From contig JACKAZ010000007.1 of assembly GCA_020634795.1 (NCBI GenBank), positions 1 through 64,000 of the forward strand: a stretch of 64,000 nt of DNA, read 5' to 3'. Under the pieces are notes generated by a model. It worked only from the letters and a program-made list of their open reading frames with translations. It did no database searches and had not been told where the DNA came from. A program made the position numbers and the translations under genes. The stretch comes from Ardenticatenales bacterium (GTDB lineage: Bacteria; Chloroflexota; Anaerolineae; Ardenticatenales; Ardenticatenaceae). Position 1 is the first letter of the stretch. Every line of letters begins with the position of its first letter. Of this stretch, positions 7,708 to 16,398 are shown piece after piece.

Positions 7708-8454
7708 CTACTGTCCGCGCAGCAGTTGGCCCAGATCGATGTTCAGGCCACCGCTCGGCCCATCGCCCGTTCCCGGTCGGGGGATGTATTGGACGATGCG
7801 CTGCGCCAGCTTGGACATCGGCATCGTTTGCAGCCAGACGCGGCCCGGCCCCGTGAGGGTCGCCATGAACAGGCCCTCGCCCCCCAATAAGATATTTTTG
7901 AAGCCGCGAATCATCTCGACATCGAAGTTGACGGTGGGATCGAACATCGCGATGTGACCGGTGTCGACGCGCAGCCGCTCGCCGTCGGCTAAGCTTTTCT
8001 GCACGATCTCGCCGTCGAAGTTGACGAAGGCACGCCCCGGCCCCGTCAGCCGCTGCAAGACGAAGCCTTCGCCCCCGAAGAGGCCCGCGCCCAGCTTGCG
8101 CCGGAAGTGGATGTCGAGATCGACGCTCTTTTCGGCCGCCATGAAGGCATCTTTCTGCACGATCACCGAGCGGCCTTCGGGCAGATCCAGATCGACGATC
8201 TGACCGGGGAACTCGGCGGCGAAGGCCACTTCGCCCTCGCGGTCGCGGGTGAAGTAGTCGACGATGAAGAGCGATTCGCCCGACATCGCCCGTTTGACCA
8301 TCCGCCCCAATCCCCCGCCGCTGTTGGTCTCCATCTCGACGGGATCGGTCATCCAGCTCATCCCGCCCGAGGAGGAGTAGACGCGGTCTCCCGGACGAAG
8401 GTGCACGGTGACGACCGGCAGCGTGGTGCCATCAATCGTATATTCCAAAGCCAT
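7708..8454 (-). CDS. AIM24/TIGR00266 family protein
   Basis: This 248-residue beta-rich protein of the AIM24 family (PF01987) has no enzymatic function known in bacteria. Typical features are LRPGDRVYSSSGGMSWMT, the Gly-rich GLGRMVKRAMSGESLF segment and the repeated GAGLFGGEGFVLQRLTGPG / GGEGLFMATLTGPGRVWLQTMP elements. The start is fixed by the RBS AAGGAGA eight bases before the ATG. A much longer open frame upstream is antisense or intergenic and was not used. It ends with a short Gly/Leu-rich tail (GGLNIDLGQLL). Confidence 0.85.
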   Translation of the reverse strand: MALEYTIDGTTLPVVTVHLRPGDRVYSSSGGMSWMTDPVEMETNSGGGLGRMVKRAMSGESLFIVDYFTRDREGEVAFAAEFPGQIVDLDLPEGRSVIVQKDAFMAAEKSVDLDIHFRRKLGAGLFGGEGFVLQRLTGPGRAFVNFDGEIVQKSLADGERLRVDTGHIAMFDPTVNFDVEMIRGFKNILLGGEGLFMATLTGPGRVWLQTMPMSKLAQRIVQYIPRPGTGDGPSGGLNIDLGQLLRGQ

Positions 8455-8746
8455 GTTTTGTCTCCTTGTGATGGGTTGTTCTCGCGGTGAGTGCCACGAC
8501 GGGGGAGCGGGGTAGGGGGCAACGCACCACCTTTGCAAAAAGCAACGTATCCGATTCTCGATGTTCGACTCTCGACCTTGAGCCGCGTGCCCCAAACCGA
8601 GTAACGTTACGACGACGGTCGATTTCAGTTGCAAGGCCCACGCCACGCCCATGGGCATCCGCGCCGCCCTGCCGCGTGGGGCAACGTTGCCAAGCCGAGG
8701 CGTTGCCTTGGCGTCCAGACGCGGCCCTGCGGCGGGGGGCGATGCA

Positions 8747-8777
8747 AAAAGGCCGCCCCCCATTGGGAGCGGCCTTG
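8747..8777 (-). terminator. Rho-independent terminator of the secreted propeller-protein gene
   Basis: On the minus strand a stem AAGGCCGC...GCGGCCTT with a loop of about 12 bases is followed by a run of T. It lies 19 bp after the stop codon of the gene ending at 8796, the expected position. Confidence 0.8.
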
Positions 8778-8795
8778 AGGGGAAAGCGGCCCGAA

Positions 8796-10691
8796 CTAGC
8801 GGCGGCGTGCGCTCAACCAAGCCGCGCTCACGATGCCCGCCATGCCCACCAATGCCAGCAGGAACCACGGGGTCGTGCTGCCTTGGCCCGCGCTGACATC
8901 ACTCAACTGGATGCTGGTCGGGATTTGGGTTGCCGTGGCGGTAGCGGCGGGTGTGGTTGGTGTGACCGTAGCCGCAGGGGTGGTCGGCGTGGGGGTCGCG
9001 CCGCTTTCACATTCGGGGAAGCGGAAGGCCCCAATGCGCAACTGCCAACCGACCGAACTGGTCGTCGGCACCCACTCGTTCACATACCAGAAGGTACAAT
9101 CGTCCACCGGGTCGACGTTCAGCGAGCTGTAATCGCCCCAGCGTTGGCTGCCGGTCTGGGAGCCTGTGCCGTCAATGATGGATTCTTCGCCCTGCGGCAA
9201 GGTACCGAGCGGGTCCGTATCGAGGCGACCCGTGTACCAAACACTGGGGAAGACTTGGCTGTTCGAGGCACTGTAACCGAGCGCCATGTTGCCGAAGCTG
9301 TCCATCGCCGCGCTACCCATCCAGCGGTGGATGCCGTCGGTGGTGCCCGGTGCATACGTTCCCTGCTGGAAGATGGTTGGCGTGCCACCTGGATCGCGGA
9401 TCTCGTACCAGCGAACGCCGCCCAAGCTGGGCGCCGCTTCGACCGACTGGTTGGTCACCAGCGCTTCGTGCGTGCCGAAGTTGCGGTAAGCCAAGCGGTG
9501 AATGACACGTTGTCGGTAGGACTGGATATCAACCTTGTTCGTGGTGTTCGGCTGCGGGATACAACTGCGCGAGTTGGGTGAACAGGGGAAGATCGAGTCG
9601 AAGGAGGCAACCGGCACCGTGTTGGCCAACGTGAAGCTGGAGTTGGCTGGCGTGGCGAAGTCCGCATCGAATTCCCAGATCGTCAGGGCATCTTGCGGGG
9701 CGCCGTAGGGGCCGCCGTTGTCCATCGAACCGATGTAGTAGTTGGGGCTGCCCGCCGGTGGCAGGGTGTTGCCATCCAAGTCGGAGGGGAGCAGGCCGTC
9801 GCCCAAGTTGTAAGCAGCCGTATTCGAGGGGGTGACGAGGAAGGCGATGATGCCGGGCGTTGGGTCACCGGCAACGAGGTCGGCGCGGTCAAGCGCATAG
9901 GCGCCAATCCCCGCGAAGGGACCGCTCGCGGAAAAGTCGCGGGTGCTCATGTAGAAGGCATCCGGCCAAATGCCGTACTTCGGATAGTCGGGGAAGCGGC
10001 TGCCGTTCGAGATCGCCCAGCGATAGTAGGTGCCGGTCGGATCGGCGCTGGTGGAGACGGCCAAGCAGATGAAATTGGCGGTTGAGCTGGGGCTGGTGAA
10101 CTGCGTCAGGTACCAGCGGTCCGAAAGCTGATCGTGGAGGACGATCGGGTCACCCGCGTTGTTGGTTTGGCACGGGCCGCCAAAGCCTGCCCAGAACGCA
10201 TTGTTGAAGACCGGCCCAAACACGGAGTTACCCGATTTGTCGAAGATCTGGGTCGACAGGTTGGACATGGCCACGTAGTGGTTAGGTCCGACGTCACCCA
10301 CGGGGTCGGGTGGGGATACCATCGAGATATTTCCCGGCCCGTTGAACGACACGATCGGCGCCGGGATGAGCGACGTTACCCCAGACGGGTAGTCGGTCTG
10401 CAGCGCGCCATCCGCATCTTGTGGGCCAAAGGCCCCTTCCAACCCGGAGGGCGGGTCCAGCAGTGCGTTTAGGTTCCCCACTGGGGGAGCCAAGTTCTCG
10501 ATATCGACTTCGTCTAAGCGCGGTGAGATATCGAACTGCACCACTTCGATATCGGTGATTCGCTCTCCTGCGTCCCGACCACTGACATCTTGGGCATTGA
10601 GGGTTTGCTCATTGGCGGGCGCATTCCAGAGCAGAAGCGCGCCAATCAGGGGAATGAGCAAGAGGGAAAGTAACAATCGTCGGCCAGTCAT
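8796..10691 (-). CDS. Secreted surface protein, Chloroflexota-type propeller-like repeat, C-terminal anchor
   Basis: The 631-residue exported protein has a signal peptide (MTGRRLLLSLLLIPLIGALL), a large extracellular domain and a Thr/Pro/Ala-rich linker (TPTPTTPAATVTPTT), and it closes with a membrane helix plus an Arg cluster (ALVGMAGIVSAAWLSARRR), a layout of cell-surface anchoring. The extracellular part carries VPPDPVGDVGPNHYVAMSNL, GDPIVLHDQLSDRWYLTQF and WGDYSSLNVDPVDDCTFWY, all shared with the 997-residue protein at 59530. No catalytic motif is recognised; the domain appears in many uncharacterised surface proteins. The start has a perfect RBS (AGGAGGACC). A terminator follows the stop. 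Confidence 0.8.
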   Translation of the reverse strand: MTGRRLLLSLLLIPLIGALLLWNAPANEQTLNAQDVSGRDAGERITDIEVVQFDISPRLDEVDIENLAPPVGNLNALLDPPSGLEGAFGPQDADGALQTDYPSGVTSLIPAPIVSFNGPGNISMVSPPDPVGDVGPNHYVAMSNLSTQIFDKSGNSVFGPVFNNAFWAGFGGPCQTNNAGDPIVLHDQLSDRWYLTQFTSPSSTANFICLAVSTSADPTGTYYRWAISNGSRFPDYPKYGIWPDAFYMSTRDFSASGPFAGIGAYALDRADLVAGDPTPGIIAFLVTPSNTAAYNLGDGLLPSDLDGNTLPPAGSPNYYIGSMDNGGPYGAPQDALTIWEFDADFATPANSSFTLANTVPVASFDSIFPCSPNSRSCIPQPNTTNKVDIQSYRQRVIHRLAYRNFGTHEALVTNQSVEAAPSLGGVRWYEIRDPGGTPTIFQQGTYAPGTTDGIHRWMGSAAMDSFGNMALGYSASNSQVFPSVWYTGRLDTDPLGTLPQGEESIIDGTGSQTGSQRWGDYSSLNVDPVDDCTFWYVNEWVPTTSSVGWQLRIGAFRFPECESGATPTPTTPAATVTPTTPAATATATQIPTSIQLSDVSAGQGSTTPWFLLALVGMAGIVSAAWLSARRR

Positions 10692-11052
10692 TCGGTCCTC
10701 CTAGACGTTGGGTTGATGGACAAACAGCGCTGACTCCGGTCAGCGCTGGGTGACAACCGAGATGGGGAGAGCGTGATCGCTAATTCGCGGCGGGAACATT
10801 GCTTTCGCACCCGTCAAAAAGCAACCTCTTGCTTGGCAAAGGTCTCGCCCCGGAGTTGTGTGAGTCGGGGGCAAGGCCGTTTGATTGCAAAGGAACACAA
10901 CAAGCACAACGACGTGTTGCGTGACCGTTGTTACTTCCCTGAGCTACGGAGTCACAGACCATTGAACATTATAAAGAGCTTTGCAGTTGAAGGCAATAGC
11001 CCTAGCCTTAAAATTTCGGAACAACCGCGTGACGGTGTGAACCACAGGCTGG
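10692..11052. other. Intergenic region, no gene seen
   Basis: The 361 bp between the secreted-protein start and the SnoaL-like gene holds one strong hairpin (10725-10748) and the promoter region of the minus-strand secreted protein. No ORF with family resemblance is present. Confidence 0.6.
10725..10748 (-). promoter_or_regulatory. Perfect hairpin in the 5' region of the secreted-protein gene
   Basis: A 10-bp perfect stem, CAGCGCTGAC / GTCAGCGCTG, with a TCCG loop lies 34 bp upstream of the ATG at 10691. It may be a leader hairpin or an operator. Only a short T run follows, so it is a weak terminator candidate for the gene at 11053. Confidence 0.4.
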
Positions 11053-11454
11053 CTATCTCTCGCGCTCAGCGATGCGTTCCAACGTGGCCAGCATTCGTCG
11101 GCTGACGATGTGGATGGCCCTGAGGGGGCGGAGCATGACCTTGAACTCGACGATCAGGCCCGCCTCGTTCCAGCGCAGCAGATCAACGCCATTCACCGCC
11201 ACGCCATCAAGCTCAACCACGAATTCCAGCATCGCCTCCTGCGGCCCAACGATCTGGCGCACATAGCGAAACGATGCATTGCCCAGCACCGTCATGGCAG
11301 CCGTTAAGTAGCGCACGGTCAGCGGCTGGCCCACTTGTGGCGCCTGCAAAACGGGCGAATAGAAGATCACGTCGTCGGCCAACAGCGCGGGCAGCGCCGT
11401 CGCGTCCCGCTGGGCCACCAGCGCGTGCCATCGTTCCAAAGGTGAGGGGGTCAT
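11053..11454 (-). CDS. SnoaL-like/NTF2-fold protein
   Basis: This 133-residue protein of the SnoaL/nuclear-transport-factor-2-like superfamily is a small cone-shaped fold with a ligand pocket. It begins MTPSPLERWHALVAQRDATALPALLADDVIFYSPV, the typical opening (helix, then DDVIFYSP strand), and continues LTVRYLTAAMTVL and FVVELDGVAVNGVDLLRWNEAGLIVEFKVMLRPLRAI. Members are hydrolases, isomerases or binding proteins; the reaction is unassigned. The start at 11454 gives the usual length; upstream in-frame ATGs would add a non-conserved tail. Confidence 0.8.
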   Translation of the reverse strand: MTPSPLERWHALVAQRDATALPALLADDVIFYSPVLQAPQVGQPLTVRYLTAAMTVLGNASFRYVRQIVGPQEAMLEFVVELDGVAVNGVDLLRWNEAGLIVEFKVMLRPLRAIHIVSRRMLATLERIAERER

Positions 11455-11705
11455 TAGAAGGCTACCCTGAAAATAAGCGAGTTGGCTAGAGTCGTTGCGC
11501 CGCGTCTGCGCCATCTTAACGATCAGGCCGTGGCGCATGGCGAATGGAGCATAGGAACATAGCATTTTCTGTGCCGCTGCAAGGGTTTACCAAGCCATTC
11601 ACCCCCACACCCGTACACCCCCACATCGTCATAGCTATTTTTCATCGTCCGTGGTGCGCCGCCGCGCATGACGGCTCTTTATAGTAGCGCGACGGCCGTC
11701 TGACG

Positions 11706-11761
11706 ACGCCCGCCGCAAGGTGACGAAGTCGGCGTTGAGCGGCGTGAGGGCATCGCCGTGG
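11706..11761 (-). repeat. Stranded duplicate of the GNAT gene 3' end (direct repeat A, left)
   Basis: These 56 bp match 12419-12474 with two mismatches and encode the final coding part of the acetyltransferase (DFVTLRR). In this copy the frame continues past the point where the intact gene stops and ends about 80 bp further on (near 11640), so this is probably the ancestral 3' end, displaced when the DUF433/DUF5615 module was inserted. Confidence 0.8.
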
Positions 11762-11769
11762 ACAGAGGG

Positions 11770-12102
11770 CTAAGAAAGGAGAAGGACCGAGGCAACTTCA
11801 TTATTGAGGAATTTGTGAACGGTCTCTTGATGATGAGTCAACAGAGTCGCAATCTGACGTGTGGAACAGTTGCCGACAGTGAGCCAGATTACTTTCGGAG
11901 GATGTCCGAGTAACAGACTGCGCTGATGAAAATCGGCATCTTTGGACACAATCGCATAGCCGTGTTCTAGAGCGCAATTCCAAATCTCTGTATCCGTGGC
12001 CTCTTGATAGCCGATCAGCCTTACGTGCTGACAATCGGGAAAGCGATCGGCAAGGAGATAAATCAGATGGTGGGACAAATTCTGATCAAAAAGGAGTTTC
12101 AC
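11770..12102 (-). CDS. DUF5615 PIN-like toxin candidate
   Basis: The 110-residue DUF5615 protein (Mut7-C/PIN-like fold) begins MKLLFDQNLSHHLIYLL, where FDQN supplies the first acidic residue. The second acidic site is in YAIVSKDADFHQRSLL, and the WLTVGNCSTRQIATLL block follows. DUF5615 proteins are presumed RNases of toxin-antitoxin pairs with DUF433 partners. The ATG overlaps the DUF433 stop by four bases (ATGA type), indicating translational coupling. Eight bp after the stop begins the stranded GNAT fragment, so the module ends almost exactly at the duplication border. Confidence 0.85.
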   Translation of the reverse strand: MKLLFDQNLSHHLIYLLADRFPDCQHVRLIGYQEATDTEIWNCALEHGYAIVSKDADFHQRSLLLGHPPKVIWLTVGNCSTRQIATLLTHHQETVHKFLNNEVASVLLLS

Positions 12103-12332
12103 GCGGTGGCAACAAAGAGCTTACGTTCTCGATCTGCCGCGAATGCCAAGCAAGCACGAATATCCTCACGCGTCAGGTCGGGAAAGTCGTCCAATATCTC
12201 CTCGATCGACATGTCGGACGCCAGATAGCTCAAGACATCGTAAACCGTAATTCGCATCCCGCGAATGCAGGGCTGGCCCCCGCGCTTATCGGCTTCGATG
12301 GTAATATGATCGCGATAATCTATCGTTGACAT
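12099..12332 (-). CDS. DUF433 antitoxin
   Basis: This 77-residue DUF433 protein (PF04255) has the family signature: DYRDHITIEADKRGGQPCIRGMRITVYDVL, then MSIEEILDDFPDLTREDIRACLAFAADRE, a winged-HTH-like DNA-binding fold. It is first in a two-gene unit with the overlapping DUF5615 gene and should neutralise that partner and repress the pair. It is intact in length. Confidence 0.88.
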   Translation of the reverse strand: MSTIDYRDHITIEADKRGGQPCIRGMRITVYDVLSYLASDMSIEEILDDFPDLTREDIRACLAFAADRERKLFVATA

Positions 12333-12413
12333 CTGGTTAAGTCCTTGGGTGAGTGGACGCTATCGCACAGTATAGCATAGAGAACAAGAACGGTAGAGGA
12401 TCAATACTGCGGC

Positions 12414-12953
12414 TCACAACGCCCGCCGCAACGTGACGAAGTCGGCGTTGAGCGGCGTGAGGGCATAGCCGTGGGCGCGGAAGAGCCGATGCAGCTTGTC
12501 ATTGTCGGGGGCGGTGTAGGTCGCGGCAGTCGCCATGCCCTGCGCCGCCATCCATCGCTCGCCCGCGCGGATCAGCGCCGCGCCCACGCCCTGCCGACGC
12601 GCGGCGGGGTCCACGTAGATCGTTGCAAAGAGGCCGACGGACTGCTCGTTGTGATCTTTGTCGAGCCGCACCAGGGTGTGACCCACGAGTGTGCCATCGG
12701 TCCGCGCCGCGACGAAAACCGCGCCGGTCACCGCCTCGGCATCGAGGTGCCACTCCAGCCGCCCCTTGAGCCAATCAAGATCGTACATCCCCCCACCCCG
12801 CGCCGCCCCCAGCACCTCTATCAACGTTTCGCGCATCCGATGCGCCACCCACGCGATCTCCTGTTCGCAGGCCGCATTGAGGGGGCGGATGATCACGTTG
12901 ATAGGCGGGGATGCCTTTCTATGAGAGGGGGTTGCTAGGTCACGAGCGCCCAT
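12414..12953 (-). CDS. GNAT-family N-acetyltransferase
   Basis: This acetyl-CoA-dependent acyltransferase has motif A in VGLFATIYVDPAARRQGVGAALIRAGERWM (acetyl-CoA-binding R-x-x-G-x-G/A). TAATYTAPDNDKLHRLFRAHGYAL, the typical C-terminal strand-helix, follows. The substrate is unknown. The start is uncertain: the first ATG gives 179 residues, but the conserved part begins at IIRPLNAACEQ, for which a GTG at 12896 is also possible. Its final 56 bp are repeated at 11706-11761 beyond the toxin-antitoxin module, and its stop codon appears to be supplied by the inserted module. Confidence 0.82.
   Translation of the reverse strand: MGARDLATPSHRKASPPINVIIRPLNAACEQEIAWVAHRMRETLIEVLGAARGGGMYDLDWLKGRLEWHLDAEAVTGAVFVAARTDGTLVGHTLVRLDKDHNEQSVGLFATIYVDPAARRQGVGAALIRAGERWMAAQGMATAATYTAPDNDKLHRLFRAHGYALTPLNADFVTLRRAL
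12419..12474 (-). repeat. GNAT 3' end, direct repeat A, right copy
   Basis: This is the copy still fused to the acetyltransferase gene; 54 of 56 bases match 11706-11761. Together with the left copy it brackets the DUF433/DUF5615 module. The unit length between copies is 713 bp. Confidence 0.8.
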
Positions 12954-12997
12954 GGATGGCCTTCGTGGGGTGATGATGGGTGATTGGAATCGTCTGC

Positions 12998-13036
12998 AAA
13001 AGCCAAGCGCGGGACAGCGATCTGCCCCGCGCTTTG
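12998..13036 (-). terminator. Terminator after the propeller-DsbA lipoprotein gene
   Basis: On the minus strand the stem AGCGCGGGGCAG / CTGTCCCGCGCT (one G-T pair) is followed by a short pyrimidine run. It lies 24 bp after the stop of the gene ending at 13060. Confidence 0.6.
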
Positions 13037-13059
13037 TTTATGCCTCTGCCGCACCGTCG

Positions 13060-14742
13060 CTATTGCGGGAAGTAGGGTGTAAAACTGTCGATGGGCAGCG
13101 CACCCACCACCAGATTGCCATTCACGACAAAGGACGGGGTCGAGCCAATGCCCAGCCGTGTGGCTTCTTGCAGGCCGGCACGTACCTCGGCCCCGTAGCG
13201 ATCTTCCTCGACGCAGCGTTGCAGGGCGGCGCCATCAACGCCGATGCCCGTGGCCAGCTCCGCGAAGATCGGCGCCGGAGTCTCGTTGCCGCTCCAACGA
13301 CTCAGCCCCTCGAAAAGGGCGTTGTGCATGGCCCAGTAGCCATCGTCGCCGCCCAGTTCGCCCGCGCAGCGGGCCGCGACCGCGGCCGCCGGGGCTTGCG
13401 GGTGGTTCGCCAAGGGGAGATCGATGAAGATCAACTGCACCGTGCCATCTTCGATGTAGGGTTCGAGCTGAGGCAGCGTATCCGTATACCAGCGCTGGCA
13501 GAACGGACATTGGTAGTCACTAAACTCAATGAACTTGACCGGCGCGTTGGGGTCGCCTTTCTTGTAGGCCGCTTCCAGCACCGCCGGATCGACCTCGATA
13601 CCGCTGGTCTTCGGCCCTTGGGTCAAGCCTGCGTCGGCCAGCGGCGGCGCGTCGCGCCAACTGGTGATCGCGCCTGTCACATCGGTAAAGCCGTAGGTGG
13701 TCTCGCTCTCCAGTTCGCGGGCCAGCAGGCGCCACTCGCCGCTCAATTGCACCTCGGTGTAGGCCAAGCGGCGCCCATCGGGACTCCACGTGGGGAAGAC
13801 CGAGGGCAGGCCGCTGTTGGTGAGCTGCGTTTCCTCGCTGCCGTCGGGACGAATCGTGTAAAGAGAGGGGGGCGCTACCCCGTCGGGCGAACTGTAGAAG
13901 ACGATCAACTCCCCGTTCGGATTCCACGCTGGCGCGCCATCGTTCCGCCCCACCCCTTCGGTCAGCGGCCGGCTTTCGCCGCTTTCCACATTGACGATGA
14001 ACAAAGTCTGGCCCAATTCGCTCTGTGCCGCATAGACGATTTCGCTGCCATCGGGACTCCAACTGCCCAGCAGCTCGGTGCCGGGCAGCCGCGCCAGGCG
14101 GCGCGGTTCGCTGCCGTCGGCCCCCATCAGCCAAATATCGGTGTCGCCCCCTTCGCGCACCGAGACGAAGGCGATCGAATTGCCGTCGGGGCTCCAAAGC
14201 GGCTGTTGATCTTGGCCGACTTGGTTGGTCAGGTTGGTCGCTTCCCCACTCTCCACATCGGCCACGTAGATTTCCACATCCCCCTCGGGCGAAGGGGCCG
14301 TGAAAGCGATGCGGCTGCCGTCGGGTGACAGGGTCGGGAAGTAACTTTCCACGAAGCCTGTGGAGGGCTGGCGCAAGCCCGTGCCGTCGCTATTGCCCAC
14401 AAAGACTTGGAAAGTGCCCTGCTGATTGATTGGCCCCATGAAACTGATGCGGCCCGCTTCGGGACCGAGCGTTTGGGTGGGCGTGGTCGCTTCGGTGGTG
14501 GGCAACGTCGTGGGCGCGGCTGGCTCATCGCTGGCCGTGGTGCTCTCCACGTTGGGCGCTGGGGTGGCCACGGTCGCCTCATTGCCCAGCACCGCGTTGT
14601 CCGATGTGGGGCCGCTGCTTTCCGACGTGGTCGCTGCGCTGTCGGGCGTGGCGTTGGCGTCGCCCGCGCCGTTGCTACAGGCGGCGAGGAGCAGGGCCAC
14701 CAGCAGTAAAGGGGTGAGCAGAACCGTTCTATGGCGAATCAT
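13060..14742 (-). CDS. Lipoprotein: TolB/PD40 beta-propeller fused to DsbA-like thioredoxin domain
   Basis: The 560-residue exported lipoprotein has a signal MIRHRTVLLTPLLLVALLLAACS with lipobox LAAC. An Ala/Thr/Pro-rich linker follows, then six or so PD40 repeats (for example FPTLSPDGSRIAFTA, QPLWSPDGNSIAFVS, LLGSWSPDGSEIVYAA, VFPTWSPDGRRLAYTE) forming a TolB-like propeller. The last about 180 residues are a DsbA/thioredoxin_4 domain starting VKFIEFSDYQCPFCQRWYTDTLPQL with an active-site C-P-F-C pair, ending in the cis-Pro motif (IGSTPSFVVNGNLVVG). It probably acts outside the membrane as a thiol oxidoreductase on secreted proteins. The domain fusion is unusual. The start is set by the lipobox; a longer in-frame start lacks a signal. 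Confidence 0.85.
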   Translation of the reverse strand: MIRHRTVLLTPLLLVALLLAACSNGAGDANATPDSAATTSESSGPTSDNAVLGNEATVATPAPNVESTTASDEPAAPTTLPTTEATTPTQTLGPEAGRISFMGPINQQGTFQVFVGNSDGTGLRQPSTGFVESYFPTLSPDGSRIAFTAPSPEGDVEIYVADVESGEATNLTNQVGQDQQPLWSPDGNSIAFVSVREGGDTDIWLMGADGSEPRRLARLPGTELLGSWSPDGSEIVYAAQSELGQTLFIVNVESGESRPLTEGVGRNDGAPAWNPNGELIVFYSSPDGVAPPSLYTIRPDGSEETQLTNSGLPSVFPTWSPDGRRLAYTEVQLSGEWRLLARELESETTYGFTDVTGAITSWRDAPPLADAGLTQGPKTSGIEVDPAVLEAAYKKGDPNAPVKFIEFSDYQCPFCQRWYTDTLPQLEPYIEDGTVQLIFIDLPLANHPQAPAAAVAARCAGELGGDDGYWAMHNALFEGLSRWSGNETPAPIFAELATGIGVDGAALQRCVEEDRYGAEVRAGLQEATRLGIGSTPSFVVNGNLVVGALPIDSFTPYFPQ

Positions 14743-14925
14743 AGGGAGACCTCGGTATGTTGAAGTCCGCACTTTCGCGGGGAAAGGCGCTCCCGCTGTG
14801 CGGTTAGGATTTGGCGACTTGGAATTTATTGTTTGGACGTGGGGTTCTAATCACAAATCTTGGGAAGACGCCCCAACGACTCGCGGATCAAAAGGCTTTA
14901 AGCGTTCCCCGATGTGTGGCTCAAC

Positions 14926-16176
14926 CTAACCGTCGACCGGGTGGCGCCGCAAGCGAGCCACGCTTTCGATGTGGAAGGTTTGCGGGAACATGTCGATCGG
15001 TTGTACGACCTCCAAGGCGAAGCCCTGCGCCCTCAGTTCACGAATATCGCGGGCCTGTGTGGCGGGGTCACATGCTATGTAGATAATAGTAGAAGTAGGC
15101 CATTTTCCAAGCATCTGGACGACTGTCGGATCACATCCCGCGCGGGGTGGATCCAAAATGATGAGGTCGGGGGCGGCCCAATCCTCGGGCCAAGCGGCGT
15201 GCAGGGATTCGCTGGTGGCGGCGATGACCCGCGCGTTTGGGAACGATTTGGCGTGAGCGCGTGCACTCGCGCTGGCCACCGGATCACTTTCCACCAGTAC
15301 GACTTGGCCCACTTCCGCCGCCAGCGACAGCCCGAACAGCCCCACGCCCGCATAGAGATCGAGCAACAGCCCCGCAGCGGGGAGCGGCTGCGCCAATTCA
15401 CGCACCAGCGCCACCATTCGCTCGGCTTGCGCACTGTTGACTTGAAAGAAGGCCCCCGCGCCCACCTGCCACTCATGTCCGTCGATTCGCTCCGTCCACT
15501 GTGCGTCGGCGGGCGGCGGCTGCCCCTGGGCCTGCCAGAAGAGCGCCGCATCGTCCGCCAAGGGCAGCGACGGCTGCGTTTGCCCTTCCCCCAGCCGCAG
15601 ACGAGAGCCTGTGCGCTCGCTGCCGCGCAACGTCAGCCGCGTCACACCGCGCAAGGGGTGGCCACGCAGCGGCGCGAAGAGCGCGGCAACGGCACGGTTC
15701 ATGATGTGGCATTCCCGCAGCGGCAGCACACCCCGTTGGTCGGCACGTACGAAGCCGGGGCCTTGCGCCGTGGCGTGAAGCTGAACGCTGTTGCGGTACT
15801 GCCACGGCTCGTCCATGCCGAGCGTGGGGCGCACGGGCGGATCGGCGATCTTGGCGATGCGTTGCAACTGCTCGCGCACGATTTCCGCCTTGTAGCGCAG
15901 TTGGGCGGCGTAGTCGATATGCTGCCATTGACAGCCCCCGCAGCCCGAAGGGCCAAAGTGGGCGCAACGGGGCGCGATGCGTTCGGGGCTTGGTGCCAAC
16001 AGCGCCACCAGCTCGGCGCGCGCCCAATGGCGTTTCACCGTCGTTAGCCGCGCCCGCACCCGCTCGCCCGCCATCACATAAGGCACAAAGATGACCCGCC
16101 CCTCATGGCGCGCCATGCCGTCGCCGCCCGCGACCATCCGCTCGATGGTCAGCTCGATCTCGTCTTGGGGTCGCAT
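14926..16176 (-). CDS. RlmD/TrmA-family RNA uracil-5-methyltransferase
   Basis: This SAM-dependent methyltransferase makes 5-methyluridine in rRNA (RlmD/RlmCD type) or tRNA. The N-terminal TRAM domain (ELTIERMVAGGDGMARHEGRVIFV) is followed by the Cys cluster that holds a 4Fe-4S centre (C71, C79, C82 in the CAHFGPSGCGGCQW region and the Cys of LRECHIM). Next come the SAM-binding LLLDLYAGVGLFGLSLA, then LIILDPPRAGC and the catalytic nucleophile in IYIACDP. The RlmD-like 416-residue length and complete Fe-S motif favour rRNA as substrate, but RlmD and RlmCD cannot be separated by eye. Confidence 0.9.
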   Translation of the reverse strand: MRPQDEIELTIERMVAGGDGMARHEGRVIFVPYVMAGERVRARLTTVKRHWARAELVALLAPSPERIAPRCAHFGPSGCGGCQWQHIDYAAQLRYKAEIVREQLQRIAKIADPPVRPTLGMDEPWQYRNSVQLHATAQGPGFVRADQRGVLPLRECHIMNRAVAALFAPLRGHPLRGVTRLTLRGSERTGSRLRLGEGQTQPSLPLADDAALFWQAQGQPPPADAQWTERIDGHEWQVGAGAFFQVNSAQAERMVALVRELAQPLPAAGLLLDLYAGVGLFGLSLAAEVGQVVLVESDPVASASARAHAKSFPNARVIAATSESLHAAWPEDWAAPDLIILDPPRAGCDPTVVQMLGKWPTSTIIYIACDPATQARDIRELRAQGFALEVVQPIDMFPQTFHIESVARLRRHPVDG

Positions 16177-16398
16177 GGGAATTTCTCTGTGGCTTTATCT
16201 GTGATAGGCTTGAGGTTGAATCCCCGCTGGGGGAGGGAAGCCCACCCGCGTCGTGGACTGATTCGACGGGACGGCGCTGCGAAAAGAGGTCGAGCGCAGC
16301 GCCCACACCCACGCTTCAAACGGATTCGAAATGCTTGCCACCCCTCTTTTGATTGCAAACCGCTTAGCGAATGGTTGTTGGTTGAACGCTTGAACGCT

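Noticed and set aside
7708..8868. 386-codon version of the AIM24 gene
   Set aside because: The upstream 138 codons are not family-like; a strong RBS marks the internal ATG at 8454.
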